This document shows positions 6,808 through 17,119 of a DNA stretch of 41,798 nt, piece by piece. The notes below the pieces were generated by a model that was not told the DNA's origin, searched no databases, and saw only the letters and a program-made list of their open reading frames with translations. The DNA lies in the IMG/VR virus record IMGVR_UViG_3300034156_000001, positions 1-41,798 of that record. The stretch is one strand, 5' to 3'. The translations under genes were made by a program, and so were the position numbers. This DNA is from a virus. Every line of letters begins with the position of its first letter. Within the stretch, counting starts at the first letter, position 1.

Positions 6808-9800
6808 CCGTGCCTCGATACCGTTGGACTCCATGATCTTCATGAACAGGTACTGGGTCGCAGGGTCGTTAGGGATCACGCCTCTGAGGCCGTTGTAGAA
6901 GCTGTTCATGTACGCTTGGTCACCACGACGATCATCAGTCTTGGCAGCGCCTACAGCCGAGTGGACAGCTTGACCAGCACTAAGGGCCCATGAGGCCGCT
7001 GGAACTTGGTCAACCACACCGGACAGGAAGTCCTGCACACGGTCATCCTTAGAGGCACCGTACTTGATCGCCCCTTTCTCACGCTGGGACTTAGGCCGTG
7101 GAGTGATCGAGGTGCGGACCATGCGGGCCTGATCGAGACCGAGTGGAGCCATGACCATGTTGGCGAGACCCAAAGGAGCCCCGATGTGGGACCCACGGGA
7201 CAGCGCAGAGTAGGCGAACATGGTTGGGTTGATGGCTTGCTTCAGGTATGCGTCACGGTCCTTCTCTGGCATCCCAAGGGAACGGGTATACGCCAGGGCA
7301 GTGAACATCGCACCAGCCATACCAGTGGAGATGATGGCCTGCATCACGGTGTCAACCGCACGGCCATTCTTCGTGGTGTCGTGGTAGGCACGTACCGCAC
7401 GGGCGTTCATCGAGCGCATGGTGAAGTTCTTGAACTGCATCGCCATCTTGATCCCAGCACCATACGCCTCAGTGTCCTGGGAGGACAGCTTGTGAGGACG
7501 TAGGATGGTCTCGTCAGCGATCTTGTCACCAAGGCGCCAGATGTCCATAGAGCGAGGATCAGACTTGAACAGGTTGGCGTTCACGATCTCAGCCTTTCCG
7601 TTGCGGAGGACTGTGGCCTCACGGACCAGATCCAGCATCCCATCCAGTTGGTCCTGGGTCAGCGACATGGACTTCAGCCGTTCAGCATCAAACAGCTTCT
7701 TGCCCATCTTGGATGGAGCGCCGTGGGCCATATCGACCAGCTCCTTCAGCACACCCTGGCGACCAGCGTCAGCGATGTAGTTCGACGATTCAGTCAGGAA
7801 ACGGGTCAGCGGCCAACGTGCAGCAGCCTCACCAGTTGCCCACTTCAGAGAACCAACAGCCTTAGCCACCGCAGGGCTCGCATCGGCATGGTCACGAAGA
7901 CGCATGATGATGTCTGCACGCTGTGGACGGATCAGGTTGTCCAGCTCACGACCGAACAGAAGCCCGTGCATGTCATTGAGGAACTCTGGAGTCGTCTTCG
8001 AGCCCCGGGTCATCAGGTCCTTGATGAACGGGACGCCCTTCATGAGCATGTGGGTGTGGCCCTTGGTGACCAGTGCGGCAGTCTCAGTGATCCCTTGAAT
8101 GCCCATGTAGGCGTTCTTGGCGAGGAACGACATGTCAGTCAGCGAGCGAGTAATGGTGCCCATAACGCCATCTGGATCACGTCGAGCACGGCCTGTGAGG
8201 ATCTTCACGGCGTCCTGAAGGGCTTTGATCTCCTTCTTGGACTCCTGGCCCACACCCATAGCAACGATGCGGTCCTTGAGGGCCTCAGTGGACTGACCGG
8301 TTGACCCCATGATGGCGATGTCACCGTTCACACGGCGGTCGTACCCTGGAGTGATCGCTGTCAGGTCGAAGCTACGCAGGTCGTTCACGGCAAACTGGTC
8401 ACCATTCCCGATGTCGATCTTCATGTCACTGTCGAAGAGGTGACGGCCTTCGAGGAAGTTGTTGTTCTCAGCACCCACCAGACCGGTTACCTGATCATCC
8501 ACGAGGGACGAACGGTTGAAGTCCTGTGTGTGACTGATCCCGTATGCCTTGTTGCGAGCATACTCTTCGACGGCTTTCTGTACGTCAGCCGGGGTCATCA
8601 CCTTCCCTGGGTTCGCCTCAGCGATCATCTTGTCGATGCGCGCCTTGACGTGGGAGCGGCTTGCATAAGACGCCAGCCAGGACTCAGCGATTGCATCCTG
8701 AAGGGACTCCTTCGAGCCCAGGCGTTGCACCATCAGGTTCTTGGCTGCGTCGTCGTACACGTTTGGAACGTAAGCACCCTCGTGACGGGTAGCACCGAGT
8801 ACCGACTGCGCTCTCCAGTTGCCGAACTGAGCCGGGTTCTGTAGAGCATCCAGCTTACGGGCGTAGTGGGCATCCACAGCATCCATCAGCTTAAGCTCAG
8901 AGCTGGTCAGGTTCTTCTTCAAGGCACCGGTACGATCCTCCAGAGCCTCAGTGACGCGACGGTACGCTGACTCCATGTGGACTTGACGGCCTCCTGGCAT
9001 GTTGGCGTAACGCACATCAGTGATGGCTTCATGCAGGCTCGACACAATGGTGTTGTAGCTCACATGGTCCTGGCCCATCTGACGCTCAACGATGTCAGCA
9101 GCCGTAGCCCCGAACTTACCGTGGGACCCAGACTCCATGCCTGTTGTCGAGCGGAACAGTTGCCCACCGATGCCACGCACCTCAGTGTTCGTACTACGGG
9201 TCAGCGTGTAGCCGATCTCAGTGAAGCCACCCATGGACAGCCCAGGTGCAGCGCGCTCGGCGTTCCCAAAGGCCTCAATGGTCAGAGGGTTCAATGGGTT
9301 GCCAGCGGACAGCACAGAGCCATCATTTAGACGCACAGCGCCCTCTTCGCCAGGAACACGCACGAAGTCAACCCCACCGATGTTCTCGATGGTTTCATGT
9401 GACTGCCAGTGCATACGGGAAGGGTCCTCGAACTGTCCCTGACGTGCGGTCTCACGAGCTTCCAGACGCATAGAGGCAGAGTGGAAGTCGTTCGGCAAGG
9501 CAGACTCACCGTGCATCTCAAGGAACTTGTTGAGGTCACCGTCCCACATATCGAGGCGTGGTTGCTCAGTAGGAACAGCAGCACGTAGACCATGGGTCAG
9601 CGCAGTGAGTCCACCACCGATCAATGCACCACCAACCAGAGCTGTACCGTAGTGGGCTTCGATACCTGTGGTCGCCTCACGGAGACCCTCAGAGCCCATA
9701 GCGGACAGCCCTGAGTAGGCTGCACCTTTGACCACTTTAGAGAACAGAGTGGCCCCAGTGACGCCAGGGAGTGGCATGTAGGTGAACGGATCAGCACCAG

Positions 9801-10806
9801 CACCCACGAACCCACCGACAATCTGTGCGGACACGGACTGACCACGGGACAGGGCCTGATACTTCTGGTTCTCCTGGGCCATCTTGATAGCGTCAGGGAT
9901 ACGGTTCTTGTTGCCACGGGTCTGGTCAAAGATGAAGTTGTAGAACTGAGGCGACACACCAGCATCACGGATCTGGGCAAACTCAGCATCACCCCACGAC
10001 GAAGTGTCAGGGACCTTCAAGTCGGCCATAGGGTCCACCGAAGTTTGCGTGGAGTTCCTCAGGAGCTGACCGATGGTGCTCGTTGCGAGTTCAGATTCGA
10101 TGACCTGACCGGTCCCTTCAAACCATCCCTTAGGTGTGTCCTTAAGGATGAACTCCTTCTCCGCAAAGTTCTGACGCTTGGACGTATCCTCCACGCCAGT
10201 GATGCTCATGTTGCCTGGAGCAGGAGCCACGCCACGCTGTACTGGGAGACTGGTAGCCGTCACGCCTTGCGTGGCCTGATCGAAACTGACGGCTTCAGCC
10301 TTTGGGGAAATACCCGGATTGGTCACTGCATGGGAATCCAAGAAGGCACTAAACGGGCTATCACCCGACACGTCCTTCAGATTCCGCATGTACTTCAGGC
10401 CCTCAGGGGAAACCTTCGAGAGGTCCCCTTGTTCCAGAGCGGCCAGTTGAGGACGGCCAAGACGACCCTCCCCTTGGTTGTACGCCAGGGACGCACGGAG
10501 ATAGTCGCCATTGGAAGAGGTCAACAGGTCCTTCATGTGTCGTGCAGCAGCGTCGATGGACTTAACTGGATCGTTGAAGTCAGCGTCAGTGATCAGACCG
10601 TATGCACGTCCAGTGGCACCAGTCATCTGACCGATACCTCGTGGGCCCGTTGGGGACTTGGCGGCAGGGTTGAAGCGCGACTCCATGAACAGTTGCTTGT
10701 GCAGGAAGTCGTAGCTCACACCGTTGGCCTCAGCAGACCGCTGGATGTCCGCATCATACGGTGAACCAGATGCACGGACTGCTGCGTATTCTTCTTCAAA
10801 GGTCAT
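6805..10806 (-). CDS. 16: Internal virion protein with lytic transglycosylase domain (ejectosome)
   Basis: 1333 residues (T7 gp16: 1318). Residues about 20-130 form a lytic transglycosylase domain: FLHKQLFMESRFNPAAKS carries the catalytic Glu in the ES motif, followed by GPRGIGQM and later SLAYNQGEGR. The rest is a long helical body. It is ejected first from the virion and extends the tail across the cell wall and membrane with gp14 and gp15. It is the largest gene of the window and sits in the order 14-15-16 as in T7. Confidence 0.95.
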   Translation of the reverse strand: MTFEEEYAAVRASGSPYDADIQRSAEANGVSYDFLHKQLFMESRFNPAAKSPTGPRGIGQMTGATGRAYGLITDADFNDPVKSIDAAARHMKDLLTSSNGDYLRASLAYNQGEGRLGRPQLAALEQGDLSKVSPEGLKYMRNLKDVSGDSPFSAFLDSHAVTNPGISPKAEAVSFDQATQGVTATSLPVQRGVAPAPGNMSITGVEDTSKRQNFAEKEFILKDTPKGWFEGTGQVIESELATSTIGQLLRNSTQTSVDPMADLKVPDTSSWGDAEFAQIRDAGVSPQFYNFIFDQTRGNKNRIPDAIKMAQENQKYQALSRGQSVSAQIVGGFVGAGADPFTYMPLPGVTGATLFSKVVKGAAYSGLSAMGSEGLREATTGIEAHYGTALVGGALIGGGLTALTHGLRAAVPTEQPRLDMWDGDLNKFLEMHGESALPNDFHSASMRLEARETARQGQFEDPSRMHWQSHETIENIGGVDFVRVPGEEGAVRLNDGSVLSAGNPLNPLTIEAFGNAERAAPGLSMGGFTEIGYTLTRSTNTEVRGIGGQLFRSTTGMESGSHGKFGATAADIVERQMGQDHVSYNTIVSSLHEAITDVRYANMPGGRQVHMESAYRRVTEALEDRTGALKKNLTSSELKLMDAVDAHYARKLDALQNPAQFGNWRAQSVLGATRHEGAYVPNVYDDAAKNLMVQRLGSKESLQDAIAESWLASYASRSHVKARIDKMIAEANPGKVMTPADVQKAVEEYARNKAYGISHTQDFNRSSLVDDQVTGLVGAENNNFLEGRHLFDSDMKIDIGNGDQFAVNDLRSFDLTAITPGYDRRVNGDIAIMGSTGQSTEALKDRIVAMGVGQESKKEIKALQDAVKILTGRARRDPDGVMGTITRSLTDMSFLAKNAYMGIQGITETAALVTKGHTHMLMKGVPFIKDLMTRGSKTTPEFLNDMHGLLFGRELDNLIRPQRADIIMRLRDHADASPAVAKAVGSLKWATGEAAARWPLTRFLTESSNYIADAGRQGVLKELVDMAHGAPSKMGKKLFDAERLKSMSLTQDQLDGMLDLVREATVLRNGKAEIVNANLFKSDPRSMDIWRLGDKIADETILRPHKLSSQDTEAYGAGIKMAMQFKNFTMRSMNARAVRAYHDTTKNGRAVDTVMQAIISTGMAGAMFTALAYTRSLGMPEKDRDAYLKQAINPTMFAYSALSRGSHIGAPLGLANMVMAPLGLDQARMVRTSITPRPKSQREKGAIKYGASKDDRVQDFLSGVVDQVPAASWALSAGQAVHSAVGAAKTDDRRGDQAYMNSFYNGLRGVIPNDPATQYLFMKIMESNGIEAR

Positions 10807-10815
10807 AAAAATCTC

Positions 10816-13014
10816 CTATCGTTTCTGGGCTGGTCCTCCACGCATGTACTGATCGTAGAGGGCTTGGTTGCGTTGTGTAGACTTGATCTGTTCTTGCTCG
10901 GCCTCGTAAGCAGCCACACGCTTCTTATCGCCAGCCAGGGATTCAAACTGGTCGCGGTTGATAGTCAACTGCTTGCCGGTCATGTTCTGAATGATGATGT
11001 TCCCGTCAGTTGCCCGAACGGTGATGCCAGACATTCCCCATACGGAGTCCTTCTGGAGCGTCTTGATGGCGTCGTCAACGATCACCTTACCGGCCTGCCA
11101 CGAGTCCACGTCATTGACGTTCGTCTGTAGGTCGGTCTTAGAGAGCATCCCGTGAAAGGCCGTACCGCTGAAAGAACCGAGGTCCTCAGTGAACGATACG
11201 GTGGACTTCTGGAGAAAATCAGTGACAGCATGGGATGCCGCCGTAGAGTCGCCAGTGTGGGTAACGTAAGCGTCGAACACAGACCGGCCCATCTTCTCGA
11301 AGGAATCGGGGAGGTACTTAAGGGCATCCTTAGTGGCAGAGTCGTTCTTCACGGCTGTCCACTGTTCCTCACGCATACGCTTCTCTTCCTCAGACTTCGG
11401 CTTGTTGCGCTCGGCGTCGATCATTACCTGAGGCTCGATACCGTTGGACCCCATGAACTTCAGGGTCTCCATCAGTCCAGCGCTCTCAGAGTACAACTGG
11501 GCCAGCAGAGATGGGTTGGCGTTGTAGGCACGTTGCAGTTCGTACAGGCGCTTCAGGTTGTCCGGCTTGCCCTGGATGACAGCGGCTTGCCACTCCTGTG
11601 CAGCATCCTGAGTGAGGGTCTGGAACGCAGCCTGGAAGGGTCCATTCTTCGAGTCCGCCTTGAGATAGGCGAGCTTCTTGGCATCCTTCTGGTCATCTGG
11701 GATGTTCATGGCATCCACTTGAGACAGCTTTGCCGCTGCATACGTGGCAAGGTCAGACTCCTTGTACTCGCCAGTGTTCTCGTCAACAGGCAGACGCTTG
11801 ATGTCCACCGCCACGTTCCCACCGTTCATGCGAGCCTCAAAGGCTTGGTCGATGCCCAACTGACGGTTATCCGCCTGGGTCCGCTTAACGAGGGCCTCCT
11901 GGCCTACAGCAGACTGGCGCTTCAGCGACTCGATAAGGCTCGACTTGGCTGCGATCAACTGCTGGCGCTGTGGTGTCATCTGGTCGCCCGTTTGAACCCA
12001 GTCGTTCTCCTGTTCCAGCTTGTTGAGCAACTGCCACCCAGAGGCCACATCAGTCTGAGCGACCGCATTAGCGATGCCCAGGGTCAGGTTCTCGGACCGT
12101 TTAGCGTTGCGCGTGTACGTCTGGGTGTCCGCCTTGGTCAGAAGGTCCTGATAGACCTCAGGGCCAAGCAGGTTCTCAACGGTCGTAGAGGTGCCCAGCA
12201 CGTTGATCTTCTGGTCCTTCAGGTTGCGCAGCATCACCGCACCACCATCACGGGCCACAGAGTCATTCACGAGCATCGTCAGGGCGTTGACAGCCTCACG
12301 GTCCGATGGAATCTCACCAGAGGTCAGGCCATTGTTGATGTACCCGCTGACCACTGTGGCACCGTCTTTGGACCCAAGGAACTTCGGATCACTCATGAGC
12401 GGCGTCAGATCGTTGCGGGCCTCAATGGACGCTTGGGCCTCAAGGTTCTTCGAGATGACCTGATTCTGCTGGTCGTAGATGGCAGCGTTACGGGACGTGA
12501 TGTCAGTGTCGAAGCCACGCTTGTAGTCGCTGTCCTCTGGATCAATCCCGGCCTGTTCAGCGTAGGACTTGGCACGGTCAGCAAGACGGACCTGACGGTA
12601 CTCGTCCATCTCTTCACGAGACTTGAAGTGGCCCGCCTGGATCTTACCTTGGATCTCCGAGTCCACCTCGTAGGCTGCGTTACGGCCTGTCTTCTGGCGC
12701 AGTGCGGACATCGCATACGGGTCATCCTTGTACAGCAAGGTCCCATTGGTCACAGCTTCACGCCGCTGCTCAGGGGTCATCTTGCGGATGATCTCGTTGG
12801 ACCGCTCTTCAGCACGGGTCTTCATGGACTGATCGTACTGAGTGGCAGCGTTAGCAGCAGAGCCCACAAAGTTCTTCATGGCGTCAGCGAGACCATCATT
12901 ACCCTTCTGGGTCTCAAAGGTCGCACCACGAGCCGTTGCTACCTGTCCTTTCGGCTGGTACTGGGTGCCGAACCCCTTGACCCCATTAAGGGCATTCCCG
13001 ATTGCATCAGCCAT
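10816..13014 (-). CDS. 15: Internal virion protein gp15 (ejectosome)
   Basis: 732 residues (T7 gp15: 747). Predominantly helical and charged, with no enzymatic motif. It starts MADAIGNALNGVKGFGTQYQ. Identified by size and position between gp14 and gp16; T7 gp15 forms part of the internal core and the periplasmic ejection tunnel. It is followed after 9 bases by gene 16. Confidence 0.9.
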   Translation of the reverse strand: MADAIGNALNGVKGFGTQYQPKGQVATARGATFETQKGNDGLADAMKNFVGSAANAATQYDQSMKTRAEERSNEIIRKMTPEQRREAVTNGTLLYKDDPYAMSALRQKTGRNAAYEVDSEIQGKIQAGHFKSREEMDEYRQVRLADRAKSYAEQAGIDPEDSDYKRGFDTDITSRNAAIYDQQNQVISKNLEAQASIEARNDLTPLMSDPKFLGSKDGATVVSGYINNGLTSGEIPSDREAVNALTMLVNDSVARDGGAVMLRNLKDQKINVLGTSTTVENLLGPEVYQDLLTKADTQTYTRNAKRSENLTLGIANAVAQTDVASGWQLLNKLEQENDWVQTGDQMTPQRQQLIAAKSSLIESLKRQSAVGQEALVKRTQADNRQLGIDQAFEARMNGGNVAVDIKRLPVDENTGEYKESDLATYAAAKLSQVDAMNIPDDQKDAKKLAYLKADSKNGPFQAAFQTLTQDAAQEWQAAVIQGKPDNLKRLYELQRAYNANPSLLAQLYSESAGLMETLKFMGSNGIEPQVMIDAERNKPKSEEEKRMREEQWTAVKNDSATKDALKYLPDSFEKMGRSVFDAYVTHTGDSTAASHAVTDFLQKSTVSFTEDLGSFSGTAFHGMLSKTDLQTNVNDVDSWQAGKVIVDDAIKTLQKDSVWGMSGITVRATDGNIIIQNMTGKQLTINRDQFESLAGDKKRVAAYEAEQEQIKSTQRNQALYDQYMRGGPAQKR

Positions 13015-13023
13015 GTGGCCTCC

Positions 13024-13599
13024 TTACTTGGTTGTCTTGGTTGTCTTAGCGCCTGCACCACTCATAGAGCCTCCCAGAGCAGCACCAGCAGATGCACCTT
13101 GCAGCCCACTCGATACCACGTTGAGCGCCTGGGCGACCTTCGAGGTTCGGATAGCAGCCCGTGAGCCACGGTGGATTGCCATGGTGTCGTCATAGCCAGC
13201 GACTTGGTTCTGGAAGATCGTCGCGTAGTCACGGTCGTAGTTGTCAAGGATACTCATTTTCTCCTTTGACGCTTGGTTCTCAACGTCCCGCGTGATGCGG
13301 TCCATGGAGTTGCCAGCCAGACCGGACTCACCGATTGCAGCAGCGACGACCCCACGGTTCTTGAGGGCCGTTACGTTGACTTCAGAGAGCTGTGACTTAG
13401 CCTCGTCACGCTTGTCCTGAATCTCCAGGTTCTGGGTCGCCCGTTCGCGGTACATCTGTGAAGATGCTTCGTTAAGGTTCATGCGTCGAGTGTCTTCCTG
13501 GCGACCCTCAGCCTTGGCTGTGTTCTTTGCCTGCATTGCACCGCCTGCTGCACCAACAGCGGCACCAACAGCCAGCATAATGGAAACTGGTTCACACAT
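13024..13599 (-). CDS. 14: Internal virion protein gp14 (ejectosome, membrane pore)
   Basis: 191 residues (T7 gp14: 196). The N-terminus MCEPVSIMLAVGAAVGAAGG is the hydrophobic start typical of gp14 proteins, followed by an Ala/Gln-rich helical body and a Gly/Ala/Lys C-terminus. T7 gp14 inserts into the outer membrane during DNA ejection. Ordered 13-14-15-16 as in T7. Confidence 0.93.
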   Translation of the reverse strand: MCEPVSIMLAVGAAVGAAGGAMQAKNTAKAEGRQEDTRRMNLNEASSQMYRERATQNLEIQDKRDEAKSQLSEVNVTALKNRGVVAAAIGESGLAGNSMDRITRDVENQASKEKMSILDNYDRDYATIFQNQVAGYDDTMAIHRGSRAAIRTSKVAQALNVVSSGLQGASAGAALGGSMSGAGAKTTKTTK

Positions 13600-13610
13600 G
13601 TGGTGACCTC

Positions 13611-14048
13611 CTATAGCCAGAATTGACGGAATGGAAACCCGGCTGGACTGGTAACGGTGTGGTCAGCGAATCGCGCCCCAAGGTGTTCCAATAGCCGGAT
13701 ATGTTGTTCATTGCCTACCCACACCAGATTGGACATCAGCTCAGGCGCCATACGGGCCCTGCAAGTCTCAAGGTGGTCCTTCAGTAGGTTCAGCATTTGG
13801 AGCCGCTCACGCGCCGTCAGGACATCCACATACTTCGAGGTGACGAACCACAGGCACTCGTTAGAGCCTCCCGTGGCAAGGACTTTACCGTTGTGGATGA
13901 TCGACATCGAGGTCTCATTAAGGGACCCCAGGAGGACCGAAGTTACACGTCTTCCTTCAATCATCTTGTGGAACTCCGCAAGGTCTCCAGTAGCGAGTGT
14001 GCGTGAGATTTCACTGAGCATGTCGAGTTGGGTCTGTACGAGAATCAT
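13611..14048 (-). CDS. 13: gp13-like protein, GNAT-fold relative
   Basis: 145 residues (T7 gp13: 138). ECLWFVTSKYV and LVWVGNEQHIRLLEHLGARF match T7 gp13 QCWFVTSDQV and YVWVGNTSHIRFLKTIGAVF. The overall pattern resembles GNAT acetyltransferases, but activity is unproven. In T7 it is needed for assembly of the internal core. It lies directly after a slightly degenerate phage promoter. Confidence 0.9.
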   Translation of the reverse strand: MILVQTQLDMLSEISRTLATGDLAEFHKMIEGRRVTSVLLGSLNETSMSIIHNGKVLATGGSNECLWFVTSKYVDVLTARERLQMLNLLKDHLETCRARMAPELMSNLVWVGNEQHIRLLEHLGARFADHTVTSPAGFPFRQFWL

Positions 14049-14055
14049 AGGTCCT

Positions 14056-14079
14056 CCTGTTATTGTGAGTGGATTTAGA
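14056..14079 (-). promoter_or_regulatory. Phage promoter before gene 13 (degenerate)
   Basis: Minus strand TAAATCCACTCACAATAACA: the first C of the core is followed by A (CACTCAC instead of CCCTCAC). It overlaps the end of gene 12. Probably weaker than the full consensus; matches T7 phi13 in position. Confidence 0.7.
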
Positions 14080-16459
14080 TGGCCTGGGAACGGCGCACAT
14101 AGTTACCGTCGAAGCCACACCCGATGATGTTCAAAGGTTGCGGATTGGACGACTTAATGGTGACTCTCTGCTTCAAGGCATTGCCAGATACGGAGAACCG
14201 ATACTGACCAGTGCCCAGGCTCAGTTCGCCCAGGACGATCTCACCACCCAGTCGGCCACCAGACATCTCGTACACATACTCCGAAGAGCCGTTGTTCACA
14301 TAGATGTTGAAGGCACCAGAGCGCTCGTAGTTCACCCAGACCTTACGGAGCTGGAGACGGCCAACATCCTCTGTTGCAGTAGAGCCATCGTCTGCCTGCT
14401 TCTTGAGCAGGAACTTCGAGAACTCATAGTCGAACTCATAGGACCGACCGATCACCACTTGCTCACCACGGCGATCACCTACCAGCTTCAGCCGAGGGTC
14501 AGCACCCCAGCCACCAGAAGGAGCCTTATGGAGAACAGCGGAGCCATTACCGTCAACCATCCAGAACTCCGTAGTGGAATCAGGGAGTCCGCCATAAATG
14601 TCAGCCACGGCGAAGTAGGAGGTGTTGGCGTCAGCGTCATACTGGGTGATCTGGCGTAGCACCTTGCCGTCGATGTAGGTCCGATAGGGCTCAACAGGAA
14701 GGTCAACGGTGTACTGAGTGAACTCAATGCGCTCCATCAGAATCCCCTCGTCTCGCTCGATCAGCATGTACATGTAGGACCCGATAGCCGAAGCGGCCAG
14801 GACGTTCGCATTGTTGCCGAACTCCCAGTGACTCCACGACTGCTGTGCGATCTGTTCGTCGATGTAGAGGAACTTGTAAATGTAGGTTCGGGTAGGCTCA
14901 CCGTCAGACAGAACCGATACGAAGTTCTCAGTACCGGAACCGTGGATCGAGTGGACCTTGTTCGCCACGTAGCTCGGAACGTGGGACGAGATGTCCTCAG
15001 CGCTCTTCACGTTGCTCACATCCTGCACCGCATAGTATCTCTTGATCGACGTGAAGGATGCACGGGGAGCACTGAAGTAGACCCCACGGCCAATCCCAAA
15101 GGGACGAGCTGTGTCCTGTACGTCGAACTCAGTGGTCAACGAAAGCTCCGCAGACTTGGACGTGAAGATCCCCGAAGAGGTCAACACGAACTGGGCCTGA
15201 TCACTCCACAGCAAGAGCTGTTCGGAGAACGGTACGGCGTACTTCAGGATTGAGATGCGGCTGTGAGATACCGCCAAGTCAATCGGGTCATCGTCAGACA
15301 GTGAAGAGACGCTGGCCGGGAACAGTTGGAAGTACTTGGCTGTCCGGCTCATGATCACGTTCTCACCAGCAAGGAAACCCAAACGGTTCCTGAAGAAGAA
15401 CACATCGTTGATCGTGTTATCCACGAGGGATGGCATAGGGTTGGTTTCATCGTCACCAGCCTTACGGCCTCCCCATGTCAGCACTTGCCAGTCGAACTGA
15501 CCGTCCGCTGCACGAACCAAGGCACGAGGCATGGTGGCAGCATTGAGCCCGTCGATGATCCCAGGCTTGACCGTCTCCTTCCATACGCCGCCTTTCTGGT
15601 CCCACATGACCCAGTAGTTATCGCCTGAGCGATTGGTCTCACCAGTGATCTCGATCAGGTAGCCATCAGGGGCACTATTAGGGAGCTTGGCGATTGTCTG
15701 GACGGACCAGATGCACGAGGAAGCCAACTGGCCTGCATAGCCATCCTGGGTCGTAACGGTCACGAAGTTGGTGGCCTTTGTCAGCAGGACGTAGGATGGG
15801 CCAGCAGTTGCCGTGACCCCGTGTGTAGCTGTTCCCGCATTGATAGCTGTGGTCAGCTTGGTAGCAATGGCCTGGGCGTCGAGCTGTGCAGGCATAGGCT
15901 TGATCTCAGCCTCAGTACCAACACCACTTGGAAGAGCCACGGAGCCAATTGCCACGCCCTCCACGTTGACTGTAATGGTACGACCGTACTGCCCGCCACG
16001 GATACCCACGAGGGCCCGGTTGTTCAGGTTGTAGCCTGGGTGCGTGATCGTCGAGTTGATGTCAACGACCTTCTCACGGTTCACCACGAAGGTGTAGTCG
16101 GCCACTGTCAGGAGACGGATCGACTCACGAGGCTTCAGCGTGTTGGCATAGTTGTCGTAGCCCCGGACGGTGTACTGGTTCCCAGCGAGGTCATAGATGA
16201 ACAGGCCAGTCCCAGTGAACACCATGTAGTACTGTTCACGAGCATCACGATTCACGAGGTGGACCAGAGGTGCCGGACCGAACCCACCACGGCCAATAAG
16301 GCGCTTGAGGAACACGGTAGGTGGACGCTTCTGGAGACCTTGGGACTCGGATGACCAGCCATTGATTTGTCGCTCACCCTGGTTTGGAAACCGAAGGATG
16401 TCGGGTTGCTGGCTAATGCCACCCTTGAGATTCTTGATAGGTTGCGAAACGAGTCCCAT
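14075..16459 (-). CDS. 12: Tail tubular protein B (tail nozzle)
   Basis: 794 residues (T7 gp12: 794). It opens MGLVSQPIKNLKGGISQQPD, then LRFPNQGERQINGWSSESQG, the conserved nozzle start that anchors the protein under gp11. The length equals the T7 protein. Six copies build the distal tail tube on which the fibres dock. It follows gene 11 by 9 bases. Confidence 0.96.
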   Translation of the reverse strand: MGLVSQPIKNLKGGISQQPDILRFPNQGERQINGWSSESQGLQKRPPTVFLKRLIGRGGFGPAPLVHLVNRDAREQYYMVFTGTGLFIYDLAGNQYTVRGYDNYANTLKPRESIRLLTVADYTFVVNREKVVDINSTITHPGYNLNNRALVGIRGGQYGRTITVNVEGVAIGSVALPSGVGTEAEIKPMPAQLDAQAIATKLTTAINAGTATHGVTATAGPSYVLLTKATNFVTVTTQDGYAGQLASSCIWSVQTIAKLPNSAPDGYLIEITGETNRSGDNYWVMWDQKGGVWKETVKPGIIDGLNAATMPRALVRAADGQFDWQVLTWGGRKAGDDETNPMPSLVDNTINDVFFFRNRLGFLAGENVIMSRTAKYFQLFPASVSSLSDDDPIDLAVSHSRISILKYAVPFSEQLLLWSDQAQFVLTSSGIFTSKSAELSLTTEFDVQDTARPFGIGRGVYFSAPRASFTSIKRYYAVQDVSNVKSAEDISSHVPSYVANKVHSIHGSGTENFVSVLSDGEPTRTYIYKFLYIDEQIAQQSWSHWEFGNNANVLAASAIGSYMYMLIERDEGILMERIEFTQYTVDLPVEPYRTYIDGKVLRQITQYDADANTSYFAVADIYGGLPDSTTEFWMVDGNGSAVLHKAPSGGWGADPRLKLVGDRRGEQVVIGRSYEFDYEFSKFLLKKQADDGSTATEDVGRLQLRKVWVNYERSGAFNIYVNNGSSEYVYEMSGGRLGGEIVLGELSLGTGQYRFSVSGNALKQRVTIKSSNPQPLNIIGCGFDGNYVRRSQAI

Positions 16460-16468
16460 AGGTTCTCC

Positions 16469-17056
16469 TTATCGGGTCAGTGTGCTCACGTAGGCATCGC
16501 CATCGAGCATGTTATAGGCGCCGAAGTCCATCTCGTATTCCATGCAGGCACGATAGAACTCAGCTTCTTGTTCAGCCAAGTGGCCTTCTACTTCACCAGC
16601 CCCGAAGAAGAAGATGTTGAATCGACGGGATGCCTTAACGACGATCAGGGCACGGAAGCACTCTGGCATCTCGTTGTAGTCCTTGAGTCGAATCAGATCG
16701 ACCGTAATTGGACCATCGAAGACATCGGTGCGGTTCGTCTTGTCGTACACGAAGTCCCCACGGCGAACGTAAGGGGTCTGCCCACCGGCTGTGGTCAAGC
16801 GCAGATAGTCGGACATGTAGTTGATCTGACCACTGAAGGCATCCGGTAGAAGCTCTTCGTTCTCCGAGATGTTGTAGGTCCAGCCACGGGATTGGATCTC
16901 CCGGTTGACGTTGTTGAGGATGCGTCGAGCGTTCGCTACGTCCGCATTCATGTCCCCCTCAAGGGAGTTCACAGGGGATTCCCCGATAGCGGCCAGCATG
17001 TCATTCACAGCGGCCAGCTCTTCAGGTGACTCCAAGGTTGCTTCAAACGAGCGCAT
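16469..17056 (-). CDS. 11: Tail tubular protein A (adaptor/gatekeeper)
   Basis: 195 residues (T7 gp11: 196). [20 protein letters not shown] and [18 protein letters not shown] are hallmarks of the gp11 family. It forms the dodecameric adaptor between portal and nozzle. First gene after the Tphi-like terminator, so it is expressed by readthrough. Confidence 0.96.
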   Translation of the reverse strand: MRSFEATLESPEELAAVNDMLAAIGESPVNSLEGDMNADVANARRILNNVNREIQSRGWTYNISENEELLPDAFSGQINYMSDYLRLTTAGGQTPYVRRGDFVYDKTNRTDVFDGPITVDLIRLKDYNEMPECFRALIVVKASRRFNIFFFGAGEVEGHLAEQEAEFYRACMEYEMDFGAYNMLDGDAYVSTLTR

Positions 17057-17076
17057 AGGCCCTCCTTAGAAAGTCG

Positions 17077-17116
17077 AAAAAAACCCCTCAAGCCCCGTAA
17101 TGGGACCCAAGGGGTT
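17077..17116 (-). terminator. Tphi-like terminator after the capsid gene
   Basis: Minus-strand RNA begins AACCCCUUGGGUCCC and ends CGGGGCUUGAGGGGUUUUUU. It is strikingly like T7 Tphi (AACCCCTTGGGG...CTTGAGGGGTTTTTT, recalled) in sequence, stem and position between 10B and gene 11. It should reduce transcription into the tail genes relative to capsid. Confidence 0.93.
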
Positions 17117-17119
17117 AGG

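Noticed and set aside
11152-13164. Plus-strand open frame of 670 codons opposite gene 15
   Set aside because: Antisense shadow produced by the codon bias of gene 15. No ribosome site, no plus-strand promoter and no recognisable domain.
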